Assembly (NCBI GenBank): GCA_001799195.1
Contig: MGSU01000114.1
Coordinates: forward strand, 1-11,259
DNA: 11,259 nucleotides
Reading direction: 5' to 3'
Source: Deltaproteobacteria bacterium RIFOXYA12_FULL_61_11
GTDB lineage: Bacteria; Bdellovibrionota_F; JAHFAK01; YA12-FULL-61-11
In this document: positions 1-7,593 of the stretch, piece after piece
How the letters are laid out: every line of letters begins with the position of its first letter
How positions within the stretch are numbered: the first letter of the stretch is position 1
Program-made: the position numbers and the translations under genes
The notes under the pieces: model-generated
Database searches by the model: none
Seen by the model: only the letters and a program-made list of their open reading frames with translations
What the model was told of the DNA's origin: nothing

Positions 1-76
1 AAGCGACGCGCAGGATGCAGCGGCGTCGGGGTGAGAGGCGACAGGACCCCTTACCCAACCAAGACTGAAGGCATTC
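1..76 (-). repeat. Inner end of a dispersed repeat, partial copy A
   Basis: The terminal motif CCAAGACTGAAGG at 59-71 and the segment just left of it (28-71) match, as reverse complement, 4062-4106. Twenty-five consecutive bases (28-52) are identical to the complement of 4082-4106; then come a few changes and one indel, and the last 13 bases are again identical. Weaker similarity continues leftwards toward position 1, so this copy probably runs out of the window. The six bases after the terminus (71-76) also match those after the right end of copy B. Seen directly. No transposase is encoded here, so the element type (MITE-like or other small repeat) is inference. Confidence 0.7.
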
Positions 77-80
77 TCGG

Positions 81-109
81 TTGATGCCCTTCTCCGACCG
101 CACCATAAG
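81..109 (+). promoter_or_regulatory. Weak sigma70-like promoter candidate for the lipoprotein gene
   Basis: TTGATG at 81-86 and CATAAG at 104-109 are separated by 17 bp and each matches 4 of 6 consensus bases. It lies about 75 nt upstream of the start at 183 and directly after repeat copy A. In GC-rich DNA a match of this quality is easily found by chance, so this is only a candidate. Confidence 0.22.
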
Positions 110-182
110 GTGGAACACACCACGTACGCCCCCTTGCGCCCCGAAGTCGCTCCGACTACACTCTCTCAAGAAGGGAGGAAGC

Positions 183-1277
183 ATGCCGGTTTTGCACACC
201 ATCACCCTGCTCTTGCTCCTTTCCCTGGGGGCCTGTCAGTCTACCGATGAGCTCTCCACCACCGGCCAACCCCCCGGGCCAGGACCCTTCCCCACGACCG
301 GGACCCCTGTCTTCGGTTCCCCGGGCGGCGAGCCCACGCCGAGCGTAGACCCGAGCCCCGATCTCACCGTTCTTGCCGTCTCGTCGGATCCAGTTGTCCA
401 GGCGCCCCCCGACCTCGGGACCTCCTGTCCAAGCGGGGGCGAGGCAAGTCTCACGTTCTCGCCGCCCAACCCTCGCGTGGGAGAACGGGTCACGGTCACG
501 GTCGCTGCGCCCGAGGCCCTGACCAACCTCGTCGTGACCTTTCCCCCCAGTTCCGCCGATCCCCTGGTCTGGGGTCAGGTTACCCCAACCGGCTCCGGCT
601 ACCGCTGGACCTGGAGCACCACGCCGCGCACGGCCGGCCCTCTGTGCGTTCGTCTCACCGCCGACCCCGCAAGCACGTCCTATGGAGCGGCGCTCCTCGT
701 GGTACAAGAGTCCCAGACGGTTCAACCCCAACCTCCGGCCACCGGTGGCCGAACCGCCTTCAAGGTCTCGAGCAACCACCAGTGGACCTGCGAGGAGGAA
801 TTCACCTGGGCGATCGTCTTCGAGGTGAGGGTCGAGGACGAGCAGGGCCAAGGCCTCGAGGGCGTCTCCGTGACGGTCGGACACAATGACTGCGAACTCG
901 CCGAGGATCACCCCCCACCGGCGGTCCTCGTCACCGGGGCGGACGGCAAGGCCAGCTTCGAGAATTACAATCCCGGCAGCATCCGCGACTACCCGACCAA
1001 TACCTGCAAGTTCTTCATGGAGGTAGCGGGTCAGCCGAGCGACCGGGCCGTGGAGTTGACCACCGGGATCTGGGAGGACCAGGACACCCCGCAGGGCAAG
1101 TGCAACTTCTGCAGCACCTTTGCCGAGAACGTCTGGGGACACTGGAGTTACACCGTGGTGTTCCGCCGTACTCCCGGCGCCACCGAGCGGTGCGAGGTCC
1201 CGACCGACCACGCCGGTCAGGCACACTGCTCGCCGACCCTCCATTTCTACGAGCCGGGACCATGTACCCCGCTGTGA
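183..1277 (+). CDS. Secreted lipoprotein with Ig-like domains, function unknown
   Basis: A 364-residue protein. The start at 183 was chosen over the in-frame codon at 81 because AAGGGAGGAAGC lies immediately upstream and because it places a lipoprotein signal peptide at the N-terminus. Residues 7-17 are leucine-rich and end in the lipobox Leu15-Gly-Ala-Cys18; Gln at +2 is compatible with outer-membrane sorting. A Pro/Gly/Ser/Thr-rich linker (about 20-90) follows. A Cys-containing beta-rich region (about 105-210) starts with the 'NPRVGERVTVTV' pattern seen in Ig-like domains. A second module (about 225-345) contains 'VEDEQGQGLEGVSVTV' and 'TGADGKASF', typical of Big_1 or carboxypeptidase-regulatory-like folds. 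Several Cys in the C-terminal module may form disulfides. Probably exported, lipidated and surface or periplasmic. The methyltransferase starts 74 bp downstream on the same strand, so they may be co-transcribed. I recognise folds, not a function. Confidence 0.8.
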   Translation: MPVLHTITLLLLLSLGACQSTDELSTTGQPPGPGPFPTTGTPVFGSPGGEPTPSVDPSPDLTVLAVSSDPVVQAPPDLGTSCPSGGEASLTFSPPNPRVGERVTVTVAAPEALTNLVVTFPPSSADPLVWGQVTPTGSGYRWTWSTTPRTAGPLCVRLTADPASTSYGAALLVVQESQTVQPQPPATGGRTAFKVSSNHQWTCEEEFTWAIVFEVRVEDEQGQGLEGVSVTVGHNDCELAEDHPPPAVLVTGADGKASFENYNPGSIRDYPTNTCKFFMEVAGQPSDRAVELTTGIWEDQDTPQGKCNFCSTFAENVWGHWSYTVVFRRTPGATERCEVPTDHAGQAHCSPTLHFYEPGPCTPL

Positions 1278-1351
1278 GCCCCTGCCCGGCGGACTTGACC
1301 TCCTCCCCCCTTCGTGGCAGCCTCGCCCGGCTCAACCATAGAGGATCGACC

Positions 1352-2140
1352 ATGACCGCCTCGCTCGGAGCCCTGCGTCGTCGTGACCTCGAACTGCTGT
1401 TCGGCCGCTGCCCCGAGGGGGTGTTCGCCCAGGCCCTGGAGCTCGGCGCCGGTGACGGTTGTCAGTCCGAGTTCCTCTCGCACTATTGCCGGCGGTTGCT
1501 CTGCACCGAGTACAACGAAGCCCGGCTGCAGCGCCGTTCGCTGCCCGGAGTCGAGTACGCCGTCCTCGACGCCACGGACCTCACCAGCCTGCCCGAGGCC
1601 TCGTTCGACTTGATCTTCAGTTCGAACCTGCTCGAACACCTGCCCGAGGTCGAACAGGTGCTCGTCGGCCTCCGCCGCCTCCTGGCGCCGGGCGGTCTTG
1701 CCCTGCACTGCCTGCCCAACCCGACCTGGAAGGCCCTGCAGTTCGGTCTGTACCCGGCGATGAAGGCGCGGGCTCTCGCGTGGCGCCTCGGACTAGGCAC
1801 CCCTCACCGCTCACCCGCAGGACAGGTGGGAAACAACCCCTCGACCGGCACGGTCCAACGCTCCCGGGGGCTCGATCGCCTGCTCCCCGCGCACGGCCAG
1901 AGCGGCGACACCCTGGCAGAATTCCGCCTCTTCTCGCGCTCCTCCTGGCGCTCGACCTTTGCATCGGCCGGATACACGCTCCTGCACGAACGCGAGCTGC
2001 AATTCCACTCGCCCTATCGCCTCGGTTGTCCGGAAATCCTCCGTCGGGGCCTGTCGGGCCTTGGCCTTGCCTGCTCCACGGCCTATATCCTCGCGCCGGG
2101 AAACGAGGTGCCTGCTAACGCCCTTCATCTCCTCCCGTAA
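1352..2140 (+). CDS. Class I SAM-dependent methyltransferase
   Basis: A 262-residue cytoplasmic protein of the Methyltransf_11 type. The start at 1352 follows GAGG at 1341-1344 and leaves a full Rossmann domain; the open frame extends further upstream but overlaps the lipoprotein gene. Motif I is ELGAGDG (30-36), which binds SAM. The acidic residue after strand 2 is Glu53 in CTEYNE. Asp73 lies in the 'VLDATDLTSLP' stretch (71-81), and residues 84-97 (SFDLIFSSNLLEHL) are the post-motif II strand. LLAPGG (110-115) is motif III-like. The C-terminal half (about 125-262) is less conserved, includes a polar Gly/Ser segment near 155-190, and would supply substrate specificity. Acceptor unknown: the LEHL pattern occurs in methyltransferases of small molecules, lipids and glycans. 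It ends 83 bp before the convergent deaD; no clear hairpin-plus-T terminator is visible in that gap. Confidence 0.85.
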   Translation: MTASLGALRRRDLELLFGRCPEGVFAQALELGAGDGCQSEFLSHYCRRLLCTEYNEARLQRRSLPGVEYAVLDATDLTSLPEASFDLIFSSNLLEHLPEVEQVLVGLRRLLAPGGLALHCLPNPTWKALQFGLYPAMKARALAWRLGLGTPHRSPAGQVGNNPSTGTVQRSRGLDRLLPAHGQSGDTLAEFRLFSRSSWRSTFASAGYTLLHERELQFHSPYRLGCPEILRRGLSGLGLACSTAYILAPGNEVPANALHLLP

Positions 2141-2223
2141 GAAGCGCTCGCAACGCCGAAGTCCTGAGGTCTTGTTAACTCCAAGGTTGGACTGCGGGTA
2201 TCGGCTTCATTCTTCGCACTGGC

Positions 2224-3903
2224 TTATCTGCCCGCGGTGGAAGTCGGTGTATAGATTCGCAGCGCCACTTTTTTCCTGTTGAATTCTATTTTCTGGAAGT
2301 CAGCGAGGAGCTTGGCTTGGAAACGCTCGTCCGCGTCGAAGATGGCCTGATCCTTTCTCAGTTCGATCTTGCCGATCGTGATGTTGCTGCTCCGGGTACA
2401 GCGATTGATCAAGCTGATGAGCTCCCTCGGGGTGAGATTGTCGTAATGCCCCAGGTTGATGTGAAATCGGGTGAAACCTTCTTCTCCCCCGCTACGTAGT
2501 TTCCCCGTGTTGCGCTTGGGCCCAGGCGTCTCTTTGCCCGGCTGGAAGGTGGGCCGCTCGCCGTTGGGCACAACGGGTATACGAAGATCTGTACTATCCT
2601 TGTAGTATTCAAGGAAGCGGTTGAATTCCAAGGAGACGAATCGCTTGATGAGGTCCTGGGGATCGAGTCCTTGAAGTTTTTCCAAGATGGCGGGGAGAAA
2701 TTTGTCGATCTCTTGGTGGTCGACATCGATCCTCTGCAGCCTGTCCACGAGGTGGAGAAGTTGCTTCTCGCAAATCTCCTTCCCGCCCGGGACCGCCAAG
2801 AAGGTAAAGGTCTTCCTGAGTTTCGCTTCGATACGCCGGATCTTGAATTGTTCCTTCAGGTTGATGATGACGATCGAAATGCCCGCTTTCCCAGCGCGAC
2901 CGGTCCTGCCGCTGCGGTGGATATAGGAATTGCCGTCTTCAGGTACGTTGTAGTTGATGACATGACTGATATCTTTGATGTCCAGCCCCCGGGCCGCAAC
3001 ATCGGTCGTGACCAGCAGTTGCAGATTCCTGAGCCGGAACTTGTTGATCACCAATTCCCGTTGCGCCTGGGCAAGGTCCCCGTGCAGAGCCTCGGCATTG
3101 TAACCGCTCGCGATGAGCCGGTCGGCTATTTCCTTGGTCTCGTCCCTGGTCCTGCAAAAGACCATGCCGTACAGATCAGGGTTGGCATCGACAATCCGTT
3201 TCAGCGCAAGGAAGCGATCTTCCGAACGGACGCAGTAGCAGTAGTGCTCGACGCAATCGGCTCCACTGTTCGAGGAGCCTACACAGATTTTCAGTGGATC
3301 TTTCAGGTAGTTGTTTGCGAAAGGCAGGATTTCCGGCGGCATGGTTGCAGAAAAAAACAAGGTGCGTTTCGACTGCGGGGTTTGCTCGAGGATGGCGTCT
3401 AACTCCTCCTGGAAGCCCATCTTCAACATTTCATCCGCCTCGTCCAGGACGACAGTCTGGAGGCCACGCAGGTCTATTTTTTTCCGCTTGTTGAGCAGAT
3501 CGTTCATTCGGCCGGGGGTCGCGACAATCACCTGTACGCCGTTTCTCAAGGCCAGGAGTTGGCGTTGCATGTCGTCGCCGCCATAGATCGTCGCGATAGT
3601 TATCCCCTGCAGGTAGTGGGCGAATTTCACCAACTCAGCGCCGAGCTGTATGCACAACTCGCGGGTCGGCGATAAAATCAGGACCTGCGGGGCCTTCAGC
3701 TCTGGATTGATCATTTGGAGAAGGGGCAGACCAAAGGCACCGGTTTTTCCCGTACCGGTCTGAGCAAGCCCGATCACATCTCGAGCAGAGTTGAGCAGGA
3801 GGGGAATGACCTGTTCCTGGATGGGCATGGGAGTTGTGTAACCCAATGTTGCCACTGCCCGCAGTAGAGGAGCTGTAAGACCTAGATTTTCGAATGTTGT
3901 CAC
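2224..3903 (-). CDS. deaD: DEAD-box ATP-dependent RNA helicase, DeaD/CsdA type
   Basis: A 559-residue cytoplasmic RNA helicase, expected to help ribosome assembly and unwind structured mRNA, often at low temperature (family knowledge). All motifs are present: Q motif with Phe4 and PIQEQ (27-31), motif I AQTGTGKT (47-54), Ia PTREL (79-83), Ib TPGR (129-132), II DEAD (154-157), III SAT (185-187), V ARGLDI (304-309) and VI HRSGRTGR (329-336). A helical region (about 355-435) leads to a DbpA-type RNA-binding domain (about 476-553, 'FTRFHINLG'), which separates DeaD/CsdA from RhlE or SrmB. It is shorter than the roughly 630-residue enterobacterial DeaD and lacks a long basic RGG-like tail. Translation starts at a GTG preceded by TAGGAA. 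About 158 bp separate this start from the 4062-4199 element, leaving room for a 5' leader. Transcription converges on the methyltransferase. Confidence 0.95.
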   Translation of the reverse strand: MTTFENLGLTAPLLRAVATLGYTTPMPIQEQVIPLLLNSARDVIGLAQTGTGKTGAFGLPLLQMINPELKAPQVLILSPTRELCIQLGAELVKFAHYLQGITIATIYGGDDMQRQLLALRNGVQVIVATPGRMNDLLNKRKKIDLRGLQTVVLDEADEMLKMGFQEELDAILEQTPQSKRTLFFSATMPPEILPFANNYLKDPLKICVGSSNSGADCVEHYCYCVRSEDRFLALKRIVDANPDLYGMVFCRTRDETKEIADRLIASGYNAEALHGDLAQAQRELVINKFRLRNLQLLVTTDVAARGLDIKDISHVINYNVPEDGNSYIHRSGRTGRAGKAGISIVIINLKEQFKIRRIEAKLRKTFTFLAVPGGKEICEKQLLHLVDRLQRIDVDHQEIDKFLPAILEKLQGLDPQDLIKRFVSLEFNRFLEYYKDSTDLRIPVVPNGERPTFQPGKETPGPKRNTGKLRSGGEEGFTRFHINLGHYDNLTPRELISLINRCTRSSNITIGKIELRKDQAIFDADERFQAKLLADFQKIEFNRKKVALRIYTPTSTAGR

Positions 3904-4061
3904 GGTGTTCCTACATCAAAAATGAACCTGCACCACCACGCCATGTACCTGGCCCAAAATCGGCTGAAGTACCTGACGAAAGGCAGGCCTCAGAGATTCT
4001 CGACGCTTGCCTTACCTTGTTTTTTCAGGAAAAGCTATTGTTTTCTTTCAAGAGACGTAAT

Positions 4062-4199
4062 CCTTCAGTCTTGGGTGGGGCAAGGGGTCCTGTCGCCTCT
4101 CACCCCCACCATGCTCATGCTTGCGCGTGGCGGGGGACCCCCGTCGGCGCCACCCCAAGGTGTTGATAAATAACCTGCAATTCACTCCAAGACTGAAGG
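4062..4199. repeat. 138-bp element with perfect 13-bp terminal inverted repeats, copy B
   Basis: The element begins CCTTCAGTCTTGG (4062-4074) and ends with its exact reverse complement (4187-4199). The interior is GC-rich and includes a CGGGGG-A-CCCCCG palindrome and a short AGGT/ACCT stem near the right end, but encodes no convincing protein. Its left 45 bp recur inverted at 28-71. The last 18 bp of its right end plus flank (4187-4204) recur in direct orientation at 59-76. No target-site duplication is obvious. This is compatible with a MITE-like non-autonomous transposon or a small dispersed repeat. It lies upstream of deaD and may contribute to that gene's transcription start region (inference). 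Confidence 0.65.
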
Positions 4200-4751
4200 C
4201 ATTCCAAGAGAAGTTGAGCCTGAGAACGGTCATGATCAACAAATGCAGGAGGCCGCACGATGCAAGGCCGACGGCCGCGCTGTATGTAAAAGAAGGACTC
4301 CAATGACTAGGTGGGATTCATGGGGAGAGCGAGGTCGAAGGCAGTGCTGGGGGTTCCTACCAACTCAACCAGAAGCACATGTGGGAACCGGGTTCAAGTA
4401 CCGTACTGGACCTCACCGGACAGTTTCGGGCGAGCGAATGGATTCGGCATTTCGATTTCATCATTGTTCGAAAGGGTTATCAGGAAGCAGTGCTCGCAAA
4501 TCCTTTCATGATGATGAGTTAGGACACCGAACCCGATTCGGTTATTCGAATCGCCGATACCACCGTTTGCCATAACAGGTTGTATGATCACACCCAAAGT
4601 CATGATGCTGTTGGCACAGAAATTGAGAAATCCATCACCGTGGCAAAAGGAACCACCATCGGTTGCGACGTAGGCCTCTTGACCACAGCCCGTGTTTCTG
4701 CTATGAGATGGTGCGTTGACAGCAGAGACCATAGGAACTACCAGGGGGGAT
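4200..4751. other. About 550 bp with no recognisable gene; possible decayed coding sequence
   Basis: Base composition is intermediate between the GC-rich left and AT-rich right. No tRNA, rRNA or known RNA element is evident. On the + strand, the frame running 4307-4759 is open except for one TAG at 4520-4522, with protein-like stretches on both sides (for example RHFDFIIVRKGYQEAV before, and EKSITVAKGTTIGCDVGLL after). The minus strand is also open over 4394-4789 (131 codons, beginning MEITVLAKKLRI). Neither matches a family I recognise, neither has a convincing ribosome binding site, and the other + frames give only short Arg/Ser-rich products. The best reading is a decayed gene or uncharacterised intergenic DNA. 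A leader for the downstream cluster could also lie here, but no clear promoter is visible. Confidence 0.35.
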
Positions 4752-4898
4752 ATGATGCGTAGCTTCTTGGCCAGGACAGTGATTTCCATCCTTGTATTAC
4801 TTCCATTCCAGTTGCAGGCGTTGCAGGTGTTTGTTCAAGGAGAGAGAGCGAACATTGAAAAGCCAGCGGGAACTGTAAGCTGGAGTAACTCTCACTGA
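4752..4898 (+). CDS. Small 48-residue ORF with an N-terminal export signal; possible precursor peptide
   Basis: Adjacent ATG codons at 4752 and 4755 follow the purine run AGGGGGGA (4743-4750), a plausible but non-ideal ribosome binding site. The product begins MMRSFLARTV, with a positive N-region, a hydrophobic core ISILVLLPF (about 11-19) and a possible signal-peptidase site after QLQA (about residue 23). The remainder is about 25 residues, ending GTVSWSNSH. It lies 17 bp upstream of the peptide-binding protein gene, in a cluster with a radical SAM enzyme and a histidine kinase, so a secreted or modified peptide is an attractive idea. Alternatives are equally open: the first exon-like piece of a frameshifted secreted protein, or a chance ORF. 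I recognise no family. Confidence 0.4.
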   Translation: MMRSFLARTVISILVLLPFQLQALQVFVQGERANIEKPAGTVSWSNSH

Positions 4899-4915
4899 CA
4901 TCATCATACTCATTT

Positions 4916-6478
4916 ATGATAACAACTAGTGGTAAATTTTTCATCATTTCAATTGTACTGTTACTTTTTTCATTTTGTTATTATTTTTGGAGAACATTCT
5001 CAATGTCCAATCAACCAGAAATATTAAAATATGCTGTTACTGGACCGTGGGGGGAATTAAAACCTGCCCGTCAATCAATGGCACTCGCTGATATTATTCT
5101 TGCTGCAGGTTTCGAACCACTTACAATAGATACAGGTAATGGATTTTATACTGCTGGTATTGCCAAAGAATGGCGTGTCAGTGAAGACCGGCGGCAGGTA
5201 ACTTTCTTGCTTAACCTTGATAAACGCTTTTCAGATGGCACTCAGATCAGTTCCTTTCTTTATAAAGAGGCCATGCTTGATTCTCTCCGACAAGCGCCAA
5301 TCTACAAGAATCAAGCGACAAGAGATGTGTTTTACGCATTAGTAGGTTTTGAAGACTTTCTTCATAGTAATGATATCGTTGGTATTAATACACCAAGCGC
5401 CGACACCTTGGTATTATCTTTTAAAAGACCTTATCGTGATATCCTGATGGAAATTAGCGGGATAAGATATTCAATTTACAAAAAAAATGACAAAGGGCAA
5501 CACCTTGGAACTGGACCATACATTATGGAGGAAATTAGTGATCGACAAATACACCTACGGAAGAACCCTTATTATTTTCCCCAACCATCTATTGAGAATA
5601 TTGTGATAGATAATCTTGACCGAGAGCAATTTCAGATAGCTTTATGCGAAGCAAAGTATGACTACTATTTAATACCTCCTTATCAATCACGAGATACTCT
5701 CTGTCAGAAAAACAGTTCAATATTCAGCTATGAAGAAATACCAAGTAAATTGGATACTCATCTCTTTTTAGGCATTAATGATAAAAGTAACAACATATTA
5801 AGCAATCATCGATTTCGACTCCTATTTGAAAAACTTTTCTATTCAGAATTTGATAAACTGAATGACCTGAAAAACTACAAGACAATACCTGAAATACAAT
5901 TCTTCCTACCTACACAACCTGGGCGGCTTGAAATGGAAGAATTGACCAATTACCGATCTATCACTGAAACAGAGAAAGTAGAATTAATTAAAGCAATTAA
6001 GCAGAAGCCATTGTTCATTTTAACAGGTCTCGGGCAAGAGAATCGATTTCACAAGTTAATATCAGCATATTTACAAGAACTTGGCATTGATATCCATCCA
6101 AATTCAAGAACTATTTCATTTACTGAATTTCAGCATCTGGACCAACTCCAAGAAGATTGGGATATCTACTACGCATCTACTTCAATTGGTTGTGACGATC
6201 CAGATGGTCTTTATCATCTTTTTGGGAAACATGGTGCATTAACCATGCTTCCATTTGAGAGACCACTTCTTCAAAACACACTTGAACACGCTCGTAGTTT
6301 GCTTGAATTTTCACAGCTTCATGAAGCATACAAAGAAGTAAATAGAACAATTTTCTCAGAAATTCCTGCTATCCATTTGGGCTATAGCAGTTTCTCCGTC
6401 TATTACAACGAAAACACAATCGAGTTTCGCGGTCGCGGGTCAAGTATGTTCTTTCTCCAGAACTACTCTTGGAAGTGA
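4916..6478 (+). CDS. Membrane-anchored extracellular solute-binding protein, family 5 (peptide/oligopeptide binding)
   Basis: A 520-residue protein with SBP_bac_5 (DppA/OppA-like) hallmarks: a 'GIAKEWRVSEDRRQVTFLL' lobe-I pattern (81-99) followed by KRFSDGTQIS (103-112), and the family signature LGTGPYIMEE (197-206) before RKNPYYF (215-221). Residues 8-25 form one strong hydrophobic segment with no usable lipobox and no clean cleavage site, so it probably remains tethered to the inner membrane facing the periplasm. No good Shine-Dalgarno precedes the ATG at 4916, so the start is less certain than the family; it may depend on translation of the upstream small ORF. Base composition is strongly AT-rich, unlike every neighbour, which suggests a separate origin. 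No ABC permease or ATPase genes are nearby, so a receptor or delivery role is at least as likely as uptake. It ends TGATG, overlapping the radical SAM start. Confidence 0.85.
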   Translation: MITTSGKFFIISIVLLLFSFCYYFWRTFSMSNQPEILKYAVTGPWGELKPARQSMALADIILAAGFEPLTIDTGNGFYTAGIAKEWRVSEDRRQVTFLLNLDKRFSDGTQISSFLYKEAMLDSLRQAPIYKNQATRDVFYALVGFEDFLHSNDIVGINTPSADTLVLSFKRPYRDILMEISGIRYSIYKKNDKGQHLGTGPYIMEEISDRQIHLRKNPYYFPQPSIENIVIDNLDREQFQIALCEAKYDYYLIPPYQSRDTLCQKNSSIFSYEEIPSKLDTHLFLGINDKSNNILSNHRFRLLFEKLFYSEFDKLNDLKNYKTIPEIQFFLPTQPGRLEMEELTNYRSITETEKVELIKAIKQKPLFILTGLGQENRFHKLISAYLQELGIDIHPNSRTISFTEFQHLDQLQEDWDIYYASTSIGCDDPDGLYHLFGKHGALTMLPFERPLLQNTLEHARSLLEFSQLHEAYKEVNRTIFSEIPAIHLGYSSFSVYYNENTIEFRGRGSSMFFLQNYSWK

Positions 6479-7593
6479 TGCCCACCATGAACGTCGCGAA
6501 GACGAACTGGTGGACGAAGTTCTTGGACCGGGTTCAGAGCCGCCTTATCGCCTCCGCAGCGAAACACGAGCGTATCTTTACCCTGCAATGCGAACCATCC
6601 TGGCGCTGCAATCTGCGCTGCCGCCACTGTTATCTTGGCGACGGCCCTCCTCGCGCTGTCGAGGAACTCGGGCCGGAACAGTGGCGCTCGATCCTGCTCC
6701 AGTTTGCCGAACTGAATACCCTCCTCGCCACTCGATCCCATGTCGCTTTGGCGGGCGGTGAACCCCTGCTCCTCCCCTGGTTCGAACACTTCTTGAACCT
6801 GGCCAAAGAGCTTGTGCCAAGCTGCGACCTCAGCGTCCTTACCAACGGAACGCTGCTCGACGAGCGGCGAGCAAAACTGCTGCACCATCACCGAGCCACG
6901 GTGCAACTCAGCCTCGACGGTTGGGACGAGCCCAGTCATGACCAGGTTCGCGGCGCCGGCTCCTTCCATGCAACCTGTCGGGGAGCCATCCTCTTGCGGA
7001 AACATCAGGTCCCCTTTTCCCTGCAATGCACGCTTTCGCACCACAATGCCGAGGGTATCGAGGCCATGTTCGTCCTGGCAAAGCGACTCGGGGCGAGGTC
7101 CATGGATTTCTGTCGGCTCATTCCCTCCGGCCGCGCCTCGGGCCCAGCCTCCGATCCGATCTGCACCCCTTTGCACGGCGAAACCCTCCGCCAGGCCTTT
7201 TGCGATATTTTTCAGGCCTCCCACGGCACTGGGCTCACCACCAACCGCGGCCTTCCCCTGATGCACCTTATTGAAGCCGACGCCGGCGGGCAGTTCGGTC
7301 AAGGTTTCTACGGCCTCACCGTGCAACCGGACGGCGGCTTGCGGCCGACCAGTAGGCTCGGTATCGTCCTGGGCGATCTGCGTCGGCAAGATCTCCGTTC
7401 GCTCTACTTCGGTGCTGAGTTCCAAGCATTGCGCACCCAGTGTGTTGAGGGCTGCTCTGCTTGCCCTACCTATGAGCGCTGCGGAGGCGGAGATCGGAAC
7501 GCTGCCTATGCCGAGCACGGGCATTTCCTCTCCAAAGACCCGGGTTGCTGGGCTGGGACCGATCCACAACAGAGCGAAGGAGTGGGCCCGTGA
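6478..7593 (+). CDS. Radical SAM protein with reduced SPASM-like C-terminal domain
   Basis: A 371-residue protein. The CX3CX2C cluster C44-NLR-C48-RH-C51 binds the 4Fe-4S that cleaves SAM, and GGEP (93-96) contacts SAM. The C-terminus has C322, C326-SA-C329-PTYER-C335 and C357, resembling the SPASM CX2CX5C core. The Cys expected four residues after C335 is Asp339, and the early SPASM Cys in the 'PC' position looks like Thr291. At most one auxiliary cluster therefore seems likely. SPASM enzymes commonly modify peptides or proteins (PqqE, anSME, sactisynthases), so a peptide substrate is likely but not shown. No RRE-like leader-binding domain is evident. I chose the ATG overlapping the upstream stop; ATG 6487 and TTG 6469 are alternatives. 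The gene is GC-rich, in contrast to its upstream partner, and its stop overlaps the kinase start (GTGA). Confidence 0.87.
   Translation: MPTMNVAKTNWWTKFLDRVQSRLIASAAKHERIFTLQCEPSWRCNLRCRHCYLGDGPPRAVEELGPEQWRSILLQFAELNTLLATRSHVALAGGEPLLLPWFEHFLNLAKELVPSCDLSVLTNGTLLDERRAKLLHHHRATVQLSLDGWDEPSHDQVRGAGSFHATCRGAILLRKHQVPFSLQCTLSHHNAEGIEAMFVLAKRLGARSMDFCRLIPSGRASGPASDPICTPLHGETLRQAFCDIFQASHGTGLTTNRGLPLMHLIEADAGGQFGQGFYGLTVQPDGGLRPTSRLGIVLGDLRRQDLRSLYFGAEFQALRTQCVEGCSACPTYERCGGGDRNAAYAEHGHFLSKDPGCWAGTDPQQSEGVGP

Noticed and set aside
156-1244. 362-codon open frame on the minus strand opposite the lipoprotein gene
   Set aside because: It is the complement of a GC-rich gene with a clear signal peptide, lipobox and ribosome binding site; its Arg/Gly/Glu-rich translation has no domain pattern.
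1459-2118. 219-codon open frame inside the methyltransferase gene
   Set aside because: Arg/Pro/Ala-rich translation typical of a shifted frame; the other frame has all methyltransferase motifs.
2141-2223. Bidirectional terminator between the convergent methyltransferase and deaD genes
   Set aside because: Only a weak AGTCC/GGACT pairing with a long loop is visible, and there is no T-run.
2671-3402. 243-codon + strand frame across deaD
   Set aside because: Lies wholly opposite the helicase core motifs and has no own start signals.
4391-4407. tRNA T-arm-like GGGTTCAAGTACC
   Set aside because: No anticodon arm, D arm or 7-bp acceptor stem can be built around it.
4964-4985. Possible lipobox (FSFC) in the SBP N-terminus
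   Set aside because: Phe at -1 and -3 does not fit [LVI][ASTVI][GAS]C; an uncleaved anchor is more likely.
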